DNA of 41,489 nt from an uncultured Gammaproteobacteria bacterium (GTDB lineage Bacteria > Pseudomonadota > Gammaproteobacteria > Arenicellales > CALHMG01): positions 1-41,489 of the forward strand of contig CALHMG010000173.1 in the NCBI GenBank assembly GCA_938034705.1. The letters are read 5' to 3'. The notes beneath the pieces are model-generated. The model saw nothing but the letters and a program-made list of their open reading frames with translations. It had not been told where the DNA came from and ran no database searches. Below, piece by piece: positions 24,690-32,811 of this stretch. Both the position numbers and the translations under genes were made by a program. The stretch's first letter is position 1. Each line of letters starts with the position of its first letter.

Positions 24690-25937
24690 GTGACATCGAG
24701 CTCAATTCCAGCCCATTCGCTAGCGCAGACCCCCGGCGACAGTCGACACCAGTTTCTCAAAGGTGTTCGGGTTCTGGATCTCACCACGTCGATCGCAGGT
24801 CCATACGCGACCATGATGCTCGCTGATATGGGCGCGGAGGTCATCAAGGTTGAACGGCCCGGGACGGGTGATGACGCTCGTCACTGGGGCCCTCCGTTTC
24901 TTGGCGGCCATGCGCTCTGGTTTTTAAGCGTCAACCGGAACAAGCAGTCGATCACTCTGGATTTTTTGGAGGATGACGGCCGCGCCGTGTTGCACGACCT
25001 GGTTCGAAGCTGCGACGTCTTTGTCTGCAATCACATTCCGAGGGTCCAGAAAAAGCTGGGCATCAGCGAAGAGGATTTGCGTCTAGTGAACGATGCGCTG
25101 GTTCATGTATCGATTACCGGTTTTGGTCTCACCGGGGAACGGCGCAACTGGACATGCTATGACCTGATTGCCGAGGGTTACAGCGGCGTTATGGATCTGA
25201 CGGGGGAATTCGAAAACGATCCCCAGAAAGTGGGGACACCTGCCGCCGACATGCTGGCGGGTATGGACGCAGCATTTGCGACGATGGCGGCGCTGTATGC
25301 CGGCAAAGACTCCGGCACCGGCTGCGGGATCGACATCTCGATGATCGAAAGCATGACGCGCTTTCTGACGCCGCGCATCGTTTCCTGGCTGGGTTCTGGC
25401 GAGCTGCCGCGACGCAGCGGCGGCCGCGACAGTGTGATTGCGATCTATCAGACCTTTCAGACGGCCGACGAGCCCCTCACTCTGGGCCTCGGCAATGACA
25501 ATCTCTGGGCACGTTTCTGGAAAGCGGTTGGTGAGCCGGACAGAGGTGCTGACGAGAGGTTTGATTCCAATATCAAACGTCGCGAGCGCCGTGAGGAGAT
25601 CGTGGAGACTATCCAGAACCTCCTCTCGACTCGGGAACGCAATCACTGGCTGTCACTGTTCGCAGAACACAGAATTCCTGCTGGGCCCATAAACCGCCTT
25701 GATGAACTCACCGAAGACACCGAGCTGGCCGATCGCGGTTTGTTCTATTCCCTCAAGCTGGAGGGTTACGACGACGTGCTGCCCCAGGTTGGCACCGGTA
25801 TTCGATTTAACGACAGTTCTCCGCGCGCCGAGACACCGCCGCCACGGCTTGGCGAGCATACGGACCATGTGCTGGGTAAGCTGCTTGGCTACGACGACGC
25901 GCGGATCCAGAATCTGCGGTCAGCAAAGTTGGTCTGA
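24690..25937 (+). CDS. Family III CoA-transferase, first gene of the acyl-CoA operon
   Basis: 415 residues with KGVRVLDLTTSIAGPYATMM (24-43), AEVIKVERPGTGDDARHWGPP, ITGFGLTGE (142-150) and the catalytic Asp at D187 in TPAADMLAGMDAA. The frame begins at GTG 24690 without a good Shine-Dalgarno; residues before about 22 are not conserved in type, so a later start is possible. It would activate a carboxylic acid by CoA exchange in the cytoplasm. The operon also has an ATP-dependent acyl-CoA ligase, so the substrate may be activated twice on different molecules, for example the cyclic acid by the ligase and a ring-opened dicarboxylate by this enzyme. That division of labour is inference. Confidence 0.88.
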   Translation: MTSSSIPAHSLAQTPGDSRHQFLKGVRVLDLTTSIAGPYATMMLADMGAEVIKVERPGTGDDARHWGPPFLGGHALWFLSVNRNKQSITLDFLEDDGRAVLHDLVRSCDVFVCNHIPRVQKKLGISEEDLRLVNDALVHVSITGFGLTGERRNWTCYDLIAEGYSGVMDLTGEFENDPQKVGTPAADMLAGMDAAFATMAALYAGKDSGTGCGIDISMIESMTRFLTPRIVSWLGSGELPRRSGGRDSVIAIYQTFQTADEPLTLGLGNDNLWARFWKAVGEPDRGADERFDSNIKRRERREEIVETIQNLLSTRERNHWLSLFAEHRIPAGPINRLDELTEDTELADRGLFYSLKLEGYDDVLPQVGTGIRFNDSSPRAETPPPRLGEHTDHVLGKLLGYDDARIQNLRSAKLV

Positions 25938-26009
25938 GTCAGCCGATGACGGCGACACAACCAGACCGCGGCCCAGCCTTTTATCCAGTATCTGCACGGA
26001 ACCCACGCT

Positions 26010-26795
26010 TTGAGCACTAACTACGAAACGATTCTCTATTCCACAGACGGACCCGTCGGCACGATTACTCTGAATCGTCCTGACAACGGCAACATGTTCA
26101 ACGAAACCATGTGCCACGAAATTCGTGACTGTATCGAAGCGATGCGTCGAGAAACTGAAACCCGGGTTCTTGTCATCACAGGCGCAGGTGACAGGTTTTT
26201 CTGCATCGGTGGCCAGAAAGACGGTATGGAAAACACTCGTCTGTACGCCGGAGTACTGCCGACACTCGAAATGTACGAAGCGATCGAACGTCTGCAGAAA
26301 CCGGTTATCGCTGCCGTTAATGGTTTTGCGGTGGGTGGTGGCAACGTTCTGCAGGTGGTTTGCGACATTACGATCGCAAAACGCTCGGCAATCTTCCGTC
26401 AGGTTGGTCCCATGATGGGAAGTTTTGATGCCGGCTACGGCACGTGGTATCTCGAAGATCTGGTCGGCAAGAAAAAAGCCAAGGAAATGTGGTTTCGAAA
26501 TCCGAAAATCAGCGCTGACGAGGCCCTCGATATCGGGTTGATCAACCAGGTCGTGGACGACGATGACCTGATGCGCGCGACCAGGGAAATGGCGCTTGAG
26601 ATTGCCGATCGCGGGGCCTTTGCGCTCGCCTCGGTCAAAGCTGCATTCACGGCCCGTCACGGCGGCGTATCGGGTCTTGGCAGAATGGCGCACGACCTGC
26701 TGCTGCGACAGTATCTCGAGAGTGACGAATCCAAGGAACTCGGAAAGTCCTTTCGGGAAAAGCGGGCACCGGATTCAGACACCTTCGGTCAGTAA
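26010..26795 (+). CDS. BadI/MenB-type crotonase: probable 2-ketocycloalkanecarboxyl-CoA hydrolase
   Basis: 261 residues of the crotonase fold, closest in motif pattern to the MenB/BadI branch, not to ordinary hydratases: GGGNVLQVVCDITIA (109-123), QVGPMMGSFDAGYGTWYLED (131-150, with the branch-specific Asp140 in GSFD), LVGKKKAKEMWF, and a C-terminal ESDESKELGKSFREKR. BadI opens the ring of 2-ketocyclohexanecarboxyl-CoA by a reverse Dieckmann reaction to pimeloyl-CoA; MenB does the forward type of closure. Both Glu residues of hydratases are absent. The C-terminal catalytic Tyr of BadI/MenB aligns with Leu, one residue after a Tyr, so the exact chemistry needs testing. Start is TTG 26010. Second gene of the operon. 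Confidence 0.78.
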   Translation: MSTNYETILYSTDGPVGTITLNRPDNGNMFNETMCHEIRDCIEAMRRETETRVLVITGAGDRFFCIGGQKDGMENTRLYAGVLPTLEMYEAIERLQKPVIAAVNGFAVGGGNVLQVVCDITIAKRSAIFRQVGPMMGSFDAGYGTWYLEDLVGKKKAKEMWFRNPKISADEALDIGLINQVVDDDDLMRATREMALEIADRGAFALASVKAAFTARHGGVSGLGRMAHDLLLRQYLESDESKELGKSFREKRAPDSDTFGQ

Positions 26796-26817
26796 GCGAC
26801 ACAATGCGCGGCACAGT

Positions 26818-28494
26818 TTGAACACAATTCTTTCTTTGCATGACCCGACAACGTCGCGGCGTTTTTACGCTGACGGCGTATGGACCAGTGACACCTTTTA
26901 TTCACTTGTCGTCGATCATGCCTCGAGCAGACCATCGGAATATGCGCTGCGAGACGCGACGCGTCGACTGACATGGTCTGAAGTTCTCACGTGGACCGAT
27001 GCTCTGGCCGCGGACCTGGGCCGTTGCGGTGTTGAACCTGGCGAACGTGTTTCAATCTGGCTGCCCAACTGTGTTGAGTCAGTCATAGTCCTTCTTGCGT
27101 GTTCCAAGGGTGGTTATGTGTGCAACCCGTCGTTGCACCAGAACTACACGCTCGAGCAGGTAACGACCCTGTTAACCCGCCTGAATTCCCGGGCGCTTTT
27201 CACCCAGCCGGGATACGGTGCCGATGCCGCGCAATCTGACAGTCTGAAGCGACTCACCGAACTGCCGTTTCTGCGCAAGCTGTATTCGCTTGGAAACTGT
27301 ACGACCGACGGCGTGTTGAACTCGCTGCGTGAGGGATACCCCGCACTCGACAGCGAGGGACAGGATCGTCGTGATGACGCTGACCGAATCATGTATCTCG
27401 CGTTTACCTCCGGCACAACCGGTGAACCCAAAGGCGTGTTGCACAGTGCCAACTCGCTGCTCTCCAATACCCGGGCGATGGTTTCAGACTGGGGTCATGG
27501 CACCGATACCGTGCTCTTGAGTCTGTCGCCGATGAGTCATCACATCGGTGTCGTGGCCGTAGGCCAGGCGCTGGTGGCAGGATGCGAACTTGTAGTGAAC
27601 GATGTGCCGTCCGGTTCGACAACGCTAGACTGGATTGTCGAAACTGGCGCGACCTACTGCATGGGCGTGCCAACTCACGCGATCGACGTTCAGGCGGAAA
27701 TGGCCAAACGCAGCATTTCGACTCTGGGTGACGTCTGCGTGTTCTATATGGCCGGTGCTCCTATTCCGCCTGAAACGGCGCGTCGTTTTCTTGATATGAA
27801 CGTGACGCCACAGAATATCTACGGGATGACGGAAAACAGCTCCCACCAGTACACGCTGCCAACTGACAGCGTAGAGACAATAACGAATACGTGCGGGCGA
27901 GCCTGTCACGGGTTCGAGGTCAAAATCTTCGATGCGGACAATCGTGATCAGCCGGTGGCGTCTGGCGTGATAGGCGAGATCGGCAGTAGAGGCGGGTGTC
28001 TGATGCTTGGGTACTTTGACAATCAGACCGCGACCGAAGACTCATTCAACGCATCGGGCTGGTTCATGAGTGGTGACCTTGGTCGCATGGATGATGACGG
28101 TTGTCTTGAGATTCGTGGCCGCAGCAAGGATCTGATTATCCGTGGCGGACACAACATTCATCCAAGCGAAATCGAGGCTCTGGCAATGCGCCATCCCGAT
28201 GTCAACAAGGCCGCTGCGGTTCCCGTGGACGACGAGCGTCTCGGCGAGAAGGTATGTCTTGCACTGATCGCCGTGGAAGGTGCGGTGCTCGATCCCGAGG
28301 AGATGCTGGAATTTCTGAATGAGCTCGGGCTCTCCAAATACGATATGCCCGAGTACACTCTCTGGACTACGGAATTTCCGTTAACCGCCAGCGGCAAGAT
28401 TCTGAAGCGAGAACTCGTAGAACAAATCAGAGACGGCGAACTCACTCCGGTGCCCATACGCTGGATCGACCCTGAAAAACGCAAGCAGAGCTGA
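26818..28494 (+). CDS. Acyl-CoA ligase (ANL superfamily AMP-forming)
   Basis: 558 residues. The ATP loop is FTSGTTGEPKG (196-206), followed by IYGMTENSSH, the GWFMSGDLGRMDDDGCLEIRG hinge region, the KDLIIRGGHNIHPSEIE loop and the catalytic lysine in PLTASGKILKREL (K527). It adenylates a carboxylic acid and forms its CoA thioester. The open frame extends upstream into the preceding crotonase gene, so the start must be lower: TTG 26818 (22 nt after the crotonase stop) or TTG 26836; no ATG exists there. The position in the operon suggests a role like AliA/BadA, activating an alicyclic or aromatic acid; specificity is inferred from context only. Confidence 0.87.
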   Translation: MNTILSLHDPTTSRRFYADGVWTSDTFYSLVVDHASSRPSEYALRDATRRLTWSEVLTWTDALAADLGRCGVEPGERVSIWLPNCVESVIVLLACSKGGYVCNPSLHQNYTLEQVTTLLTRLNSRALFTQPGYGADAAQSDSLKRLTELPFLRKLYSLGNCTTDGVLNSLREGYPALDSEGQDRRDDADRIMYLAFTSGTTGEPKGVLHSANSLLSNTRAMVSDWGHGTDTVLLSLSPMSHHIGVVAVGQALVAGCELVVNDVPSGSTTLDWIVETGATYCMGVPTHAIDVQAEMAKRSISTLGDVCVFYMAGAPIPPETARRFLDMNVTPQNIYGMTENSSHQYTLPTDSVETITNTCGRACHGFEVKIFDADNRDQPVASGVIGEIGSRGGCLMLGYFDNQTATEDSFNASGWFMSGDLGRMDDDGCLEIRGRSKDLIIRGGHNIHPSEIEALAMRHPDVNKAAAVPVDDERLGEKVCLALIAVEGAVLDPEEMLEFLNELGLSKYDMPEYTLWTTEFPLTASGKILKRELVEQIRDGELTPVPIRWIDPEKRKQS

Positions 28495-28501
28495 ACAGAC
28501 C

Positions 28502-29287
28502 ATGACCGACAGCCCGAATGTAGATCTCACGTTTGACAAAGAGTTCGCGGTAATGACCCTGAACCGCCCGGAGGCTCTGAATGCGCTTTCGTTTGCGATT
28601 ATCAGAGAAATTGGTCGCGCTCTCGATCAGGTGTCCGTCAGTGACGCGCGCGCTTTGTTGATAATGGGTGCAGGTGACAGGGCGTTTTGCGCTGGCGCAG
28701 ACATCGAGGAGCTGACCGGTCGATCACTCGAGCAGCAAAAGGCAGATGCAGAAATTGGTCAGGCTACCTTTGAACGCATTGCACAGTTGCCGATGCCGTC
28801 GATCGCAATCATCAACGGTTTCGCGTTTGGAGGCGGGCTTGAGCTTGCGATGAGCTGCACGTTCAGGATTGCGACCGGCAACGCAAAAATGGGCCTGCCG
28901 GAAATAAAACTCGGGCTGGTGCCGGGCTACGGCGGTACCCAGCGTTTGCCGCGTCTGATTGGCGAAGGGCGTGCGCTGGACATGATACTGACCGGGCGAA
29001 CGGTTGAGACCGCAGAAGCTCTCAGTATTGGGCTGGTCAATCGATCGATCGACGATGATCAGAACCCGCTGCAGGCCGGTAAGGATTTTGCAAGAACAGT
29101 CACGCAATACAGTTTGCCGGTACTGAAGCTGTCACGAGAGGCGGTAACGCGGGCGGCGAGTTTGTCCATGGTTGAAGGCCTCAAGGTCGAAGCCGACCTT
29201 TCCACGCTTGCCTTTCAGACAGAGGATGCGAACGAAGGCATGACGGCTTTCCAGCAAAAGCGAAAAGCGAACTTCAAAGATGCCTGA
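28502..29287 (+). CDS. Enoyl-CoA hydratase (BadK-like role)
   Basis: 261 residues. Oxyanion-hole segments are GDRAFCAGADIEEL (58-71) and FGGGLELAMS (109-118), and both catalytic glutamates are in place: E114 and E134 (LPEIKLGLVPGYGGTQRL), 20 apart as in rat enoyl-CoA hydratase. It hydrates a 2-enoyl-CoA to the 3-hydroxyacyl-CoA. ATG 28502 follows the ligase stop by 7 nt, and the gene overlaps the next one by 8 nt, so the operon is tightly coupled. In a ring pathway it would hydrate the cycloalkene-carboxyl-CoA (BadK step); in plain beta-oxidation any enoyl-CoA. Confidence 0.9.
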   Translation: MTDSPNVDLTFDKEFAVMTLNRPEALNALSFAIIREIGRALDQVSVSDARALLIMGAGDRAFCAGADIEELTGRSLEQQKADAEIGQATFERIAQLPMPSIAIINGFAFGGGLELAMSCTFRIATGNAKMGLPEIKLGLVPGYGGTQRLPRLIGEGRALDMILTGRTVETAEALSIGLVNRSIDDDQNPLQAGKDFARTVTQYSLPVLKLSREAVTRAASLSMVEGLKVEADLSTLAFQTEDANEGMTAFQQKRKANFKDA

Positions 29288-30029
29288 GACCGACAATCAA
29301 AATCATGTCGTGGCTGTTACCGGCGCAAGTCGCGGTATCGGAGCCGCCATAGCGCTGGAGCTGGCCGAGGCTGGATTTACAGTTGCGGCGTTAACTCGTC
29401 AGGGGCGTGGCGTCGAGCAAGGCGATCGTGACGCTGAAACCTCACGCAACATCGTTCCCGTTGTCTGTGACGTTGCCGACAGCGCCAGCGTGGAGGCAGC
29501 AATCGCCGAAGCCGCCGCCCTGGGCACCTTGTCGAGCCTCGTCAACAACGCGGGGATCTGGAAAGGCCAGCGCAGTGCAGAACTCTCAAATGACGATTAC
29601 CAGCTCGTCATGGATACCAACGCGCGCGGTTGCTTTGAACTGTGCAGAGCGGTTTACCCGCACTTCAAGAGCAATGGCTCGGGGACGATCATTAACATCG
29701 GCTCGTTCTACGACAAGCTGGGCGTGCCCGGCGGTCTGGCCTATTGCGCGTCCAAAGCTGCGATCGGCGCGATTACCCGCTGTCTTGCCGTTGAATGGGC
29801 CAGGGACCGTATTCGCGTTCTCAACGTGGCACCCGGGTTCATCGAAACAGATCTGAACGCCAGCCTGCCCGACACGGCACGGGATGCGATTCGTGCGCGA
29901 ATACCCGGTGGTGAATTTGGTTCACCGGCTGACGTCGGTCGTCTGGTGCGGGCGCTCGTTGCCAACGACATTCCCTTCATGACCGGAGAAACCATGTATA
30001 TCGACGGCGGACAGGGCATCAAGGAGTGA
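29280..30029 (+). CDS. Short-chain dehydrogenase/reductase (BadH-like role)
   Basis: 249 residues of the classical SDR family: TGASRGIG (14-21) for NAD(P), NNAG (89-92), Ser142 in INIGSFYDK and the Y155-x3-K159 pair in AYCASKAAIG, plus a C-terminal MTGETMYIDGG that marks the FabG-like group. It oxidises or reduces a hydroxyacyl/ketoacyl group. The start overlaps the hydratase by 8 nt. Beside a BadI-like hydrolase it is a good candidate for the 2-hydroxycycloalkanecarboxyl-CoA dehydrogenase (BadH step), but SDR specificity cannot be read from motifs. Confidence 0.9.
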   Translation: MPETDNQNHVVAVTGASRGIGAAIALELAEAGFTVAALTRQGRGVEQGDRDAETSRNIVPVVCDVADSASVEAAIAEAAALGTLSSLVNNAGIWKGQRSAELSNDDYQLVMDTNARGCFELCRAVYPHFKSNGSGTIINIGSFYDKLGVPGGLAYCASKAAIGAITRCLAVEWARDRIRVLNVAPGFIETDLNASLPDTARDAIRARIPGGEFGSPADVGRLVRALVANDIPFMTGETMYIDGGQGIKE

Positions 30030-30036
30030 TGTTGTC

Positions 30037-31215
30037 ATGAGCAGACTGCTGGAACAGGTCGACGCCTCGGTCGTTTTAAGTAACGAAGAGCGCATGATCG
30101 TCGACAGCGTGCGCGCGCTGTGTCGCGACAGGATTTATCCGTCGGCGGCGGAGTTTGATGAAAGCGGTGAATTTCCCTGGGATAACGTCAAGGCAATCAA
30201 CGCGCTGGGGCTGAACGCCATGTTCGTGCCCGAAGCTTACGGCGGTGCGCCGGTGTCGTATCAGTGTTATCTCATGTGTGTCAGGGAAATCTCCCGAGCG
30301 TGTGCGTCCACGGGAATTATCTGGGCGACCAATTTTCATGGCATGAAGCCCCTCATAGATTTTGGCACGCCGGATCAGCATCAACGTTTTTTGCCGAAGA
30401 TTGCGGCCGGAGCGCTGGGGTCGCTCGCGATCACCGAACCGGATGCCGGCTCTGACGCGACCGGCATGAAGACAAGCTTCACGCCCGACGGTGACAGCGT
30501 CATCGTCAGCGGGGCAAAGACGTTTATTACCAATGGCAATGTCGCCGACTACTTTCTGCTCTTTGGAAAATGGTCCGAGATCGAAGACAGTAAAGGTGCC
30601 ATAACCGCGATGCTGTTCGAGCGCGATACGCCCGGTTTTGAGGTGTTGCGTGAGGAGAAAAAGCTCGGGCATAGCGCGTCTTCGACGGCCGCCATCGCCT
30701 TTAACGAATGTCGTGTTTCCAGCGCCAACATCCTTGGCGAGCCCGGGCAGGGCCTGAAGATACTGCTGTCGTCGCTAAACAAGTCGCGACCGAGCGTTGC
30801 GGCGCACGCGCTCGGGATTGCGAGGGCTGCGTTTGACGACTCGGTTGCCTGGATCAACGAGCGTAAACAGTCGGGTCGACGCATCATAGAGTTTCAGGGG
30901 ATACAGTTTTTGCTGGCTGATCTTGCCGCTGAGCTGGCGCAAGCCGAAAGCTGGCTGTGGCACGTCGCCCGCATGGTTGATGCCGGTGAAGAAGATTATG
31001 GTGTTGCGGCGTCGGTAGCGAAGCTGCGCGCTTCGGACCTGGCAATGAAAGTAGCAACGGAATGCGTGCAGCTTCACGGCGGTTATGGCTACATCAAGGA
31101 TTACCGCGCTGAAAGGCTGATGCGCGACGCAAAGATTACCCAGATCTGGGAAGGAACGAATCAGGTTCATCGTCAGTTTATTGGCCGAAGTTTTCTTGAT
31201 CGCGACAGTGCGTGA
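30037..31215 (+). CDS. Acyl-CoA dehydrogenase (AliB-like role)
   Basis: 392 residues, standard ACAD length. FAD/substrate motifs: SLAITEPDAGSD (about 131-143), the KTFITNG strand, and the C-terminal QLHGGYGYIKDYRAERLMRDAKI; the catalytic base Glu is E372 in QIWEGTNQ, the short/medium-chain position. It forms a 2,3 double bond in an acyl-CoA and passes electrons to ETF. Starts 7 nt after the SDR stop. In the operon it would introduce the first double bond of the (cyclo)alkanecarboxyl-CoA, as AliB does in cyclohexanecarboxylate degradation. Confidence 0.92.
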   Translation: MSRLLEQVDASVVLSNEERMIVDSVRALCRDRIYPSAAEFDESGEFPWDNVKAINALGLNAMFVPEAYGGAPVSYQCYLMCVREISRACASTGIIWATNFHGMKPLIDFGTPDQHQRFLPKIAAGALGSLAITEPDAGSDATGMKTSFTPDGDSVIVSGAKTFITNGNVADYFLLFGKWSEIEDSKGAITAMLFERDTPGFEVLREEKKLGHSASSTAAIAFNECRVSSANILGEPGQGLKILLSSLNKSRPSVAAHALGIARAAFDDSVAWINERKQSGRRIIEFQGIQFLLADLAAELAQAESWLWHVARMVDAGEEDYGVAASVAKLRASDLAMKVATECVQLHGGYGYIKDYRAERLMRDAKITQIWEGTNQVHRQFIGRSFLDRDSA

Positions 31216-31265
31216 AGGGCTGGTAACAACAATGGTGTTAAAGAATTTCATGCGGATAGTGATCA

Positions 31266-32141
31266 ATGACTGAGATCAAAACTGTCGCCGTCGCCGGCGC
31301 GGGAACCATGGGTGCAGGAATTGCGATCGTCGCGGCCCGAGCAGGCTTTGACACGATCGTGTTCGACGTCAGCGACGACAATCTCGAGCAGTCTCGTGTG
31401 CAAACGGAGAAGTTTTTTGCGCGATCGGTTGAGCGGGGCAAGCTTGATCCACAGGATGTCGACCAGATACTGGCTCGATTTACACGAACGTCGGACCTCA
31501 AGGATCTGGCGTCAGCGGATATCGTGATTGAAGCAGTATTCGAGGAACTCAGCGTCAAGCAGGATCTCTTCGGTCGTCTTAACGACATCTGTTCTGCATC
31601 GACAATTTTTGCCTCCAACACTTCAACCATCTCGATCACGGAAATTGCTGCCGGCAGTGGACGCGATCCCCAGGTCGTCGGCATGCACTTTTGCCTGCCC
31701 GCCCAGCTGATGAAGCTGGTGGAGATGTCACCAGGTATGAACACAGACCCCGCAATGTTTACCAAAGCCTGGGAGTTCTGTGAGGCACTGGGACAGATTC
31801 CGGTAAAAACCCAGGACAGCCCTGGCTTTATTCTGAATTATTTTCTGGTGCCCTATAACAACGATGTGATTCGCCTGATCGAGGCCGGGGTAGCGGCGCC
31901 TGCCGATATCGATGCCGCGATCAAAACGGGCATGGGCTACAAGATGGGGCCGTGTGAGCTGCTGGACCTGATCGGTCTGGACACGCAGGTGCTCCTTTGT
32001 GATGCGTTTTATCGAGTTACACATGATCCCAGGGCAACCGTGCCGCCGCTGCTGCGGCGGATGGTTGCTGCGGGTCGACTTGGACGAAAGTCCGGTCGCG
32101 GTTTTTTTGAATACGAAGGTGGCGCCATGTTTGGCGCGTGA
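31266..32141 (+). CDS. 3-hydroxyacyl-CoA dehydrogenase (Hbd/PaaH family)
   Basis: 291 residues, complete single-copy type: Rossmann motif GAGTMGAGIA (11-20), NTS loop in FASNTSTISI (116-125), catalytic pair H141 (GMHFCLPA) and E153, and the C-terminal dimer domain with DSPGFILNYF and GLGYKMGP-like MGYKMGPCELLDLIGLD. The usual HFFNPA is HFCLPA here. It oxidises L-3-hydroxyacyl-CoA with NAD+. A 50-nt gap before it holds a small TAACA/TGTTA dyad (about 31224-31240) and a poor ribosome site, the widest internal gap of this half of the operon. It overlaps the next gene by 4 nt (GTGA). Confidence 0.9.
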   Translation: MTEIKTVAVAGAGTMGAGIAIVAARAGFDTIVFDVSDDNLEQSRVQTEKFFARSVERGKLDPQDVDQILARFTRTSDLKDLASADIVIEAVFEELSVKQDLFGRLNDICSASTIFASNTSTISITEIAAGSGRDPQVVGMHFCLPAQLMKLVEMSPGMNTDPAMFTKAWEFCEALGQIPVKTQDSPGFILNYFLVPYNNDVIRLIEAGVAAPADIDAAIKTGMGYKMGPCELLDLIGLDTQVLLCDAFYRVTHDPRATVPPLLRRMVAAGRLGRKSGRGFFEYEGGAMFGA

Positions 32142-32809
32142 AGACTATGCAATTTAATCTGCTGAATTATGGCAACAGCCGCTCGTTTCCGGAGCCGCAT
32201 CCTTTGCTCGACAGCGCAACCCCGTTTGACGCAAGTCAACGGGATATCGCCGTGCTTGTCGGCGAGAACGCCGGCAGCCAGCTGGATCAGGTCGTCGGCG
32301 AGCGTCGCGCGATCCTGGTTGAGCTGTACACGGAATGTCTGGGAGTCTGGACTGGCGAATCACGCGCCGAGGAAGGGTCAAACGTTCTCGGGTTTGCGCG
32401 CTTTCGCGTTGGTGATGATGATCCAAGCGATCTTGTAGAACTTGTCAGGCAGCCCGGAACTTCGCCCGAGGCGATCGCCGCGGCGACGCAGCTGTTTGAA
32501 TCCGCCGGCTTTACCGTCGCCGTGTGCATGGATCAGGCGGGCAGAATTATCGATCGACTGATGCGTCCGTACTTCAACGAGGTGCTCACACGCCTCGACC
32601 AGGGGCTCGCGACGGCTTCGGATATGGATCTGACGCTCAAGCTTGGGCTTGGCTATCCGGAGGGACCGATAGGCTTGCTGGAACGAAGCGGACTGCACCA
32701 TCACTACGACGTAACCCAGGCGCTGTTTGAAGTGTATGGAACGCCGGCATTTGCCCCTGCAAGACGGGCGGCCGTGGCCAAACAACGAAAAGACTTTGAG
32801 GACAACTGA
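32138..32809 (+). CDS. Degenerate 3-hydroxyacyl-CoA dehydrogenase C-terminal-domain protein
   Basis: 223 residues. The C-terminal third (VCMDQAGRIIDRLMRPYFNE, then VLTRLDQGLATASDMDLTLK, LGLGYPEGPIGLLERSGLHH) is a clear 3HCDH C-terminal domain, like the second half of PaaH-type tandem enzymes. The N-terminal 120 residues keep Rossmann-like length but have no GxGxxG, so NAD binding is unlikely. It looks like the second half of a two-domain dehydrogenase split off as its own protein, and probably pairs with the preceding Hbd-like enzyme. Start either GTG 32138, overlapping the upstream stop as GTGA, or ATG 32147. Function beyond partnership is unknown. Confidence 0.7.
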   Translation: MKTMQFNLLNYGNSRSFPEPHPLLDSATPFDASQRDIAVLVGENAGSQLDQVVGERRAILVELYTECLGVWTGESRAEEGSNVLGFARFRVGDDDPSDLVELVRQPGTSPEAIAAATQLFESAGFTVAVCMDQAGRIIDRLMRPYFNEVLTRLDQGLATASDMDLTLKLGLGYPEGPIGLLERSGLHHHYDVTQALFEVYGTPAFAPARRAAVAKQRKDFEDN

Positions 32810-32811
32810 CG

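Noticed and set aside
26596-26817. N-terminal extension of the acyl-CoA ligase into the crotonase gene
   Set aside because: It would overlap the crotonase gene by 200 nt in a different frame, and its sequence is not ligase-like.
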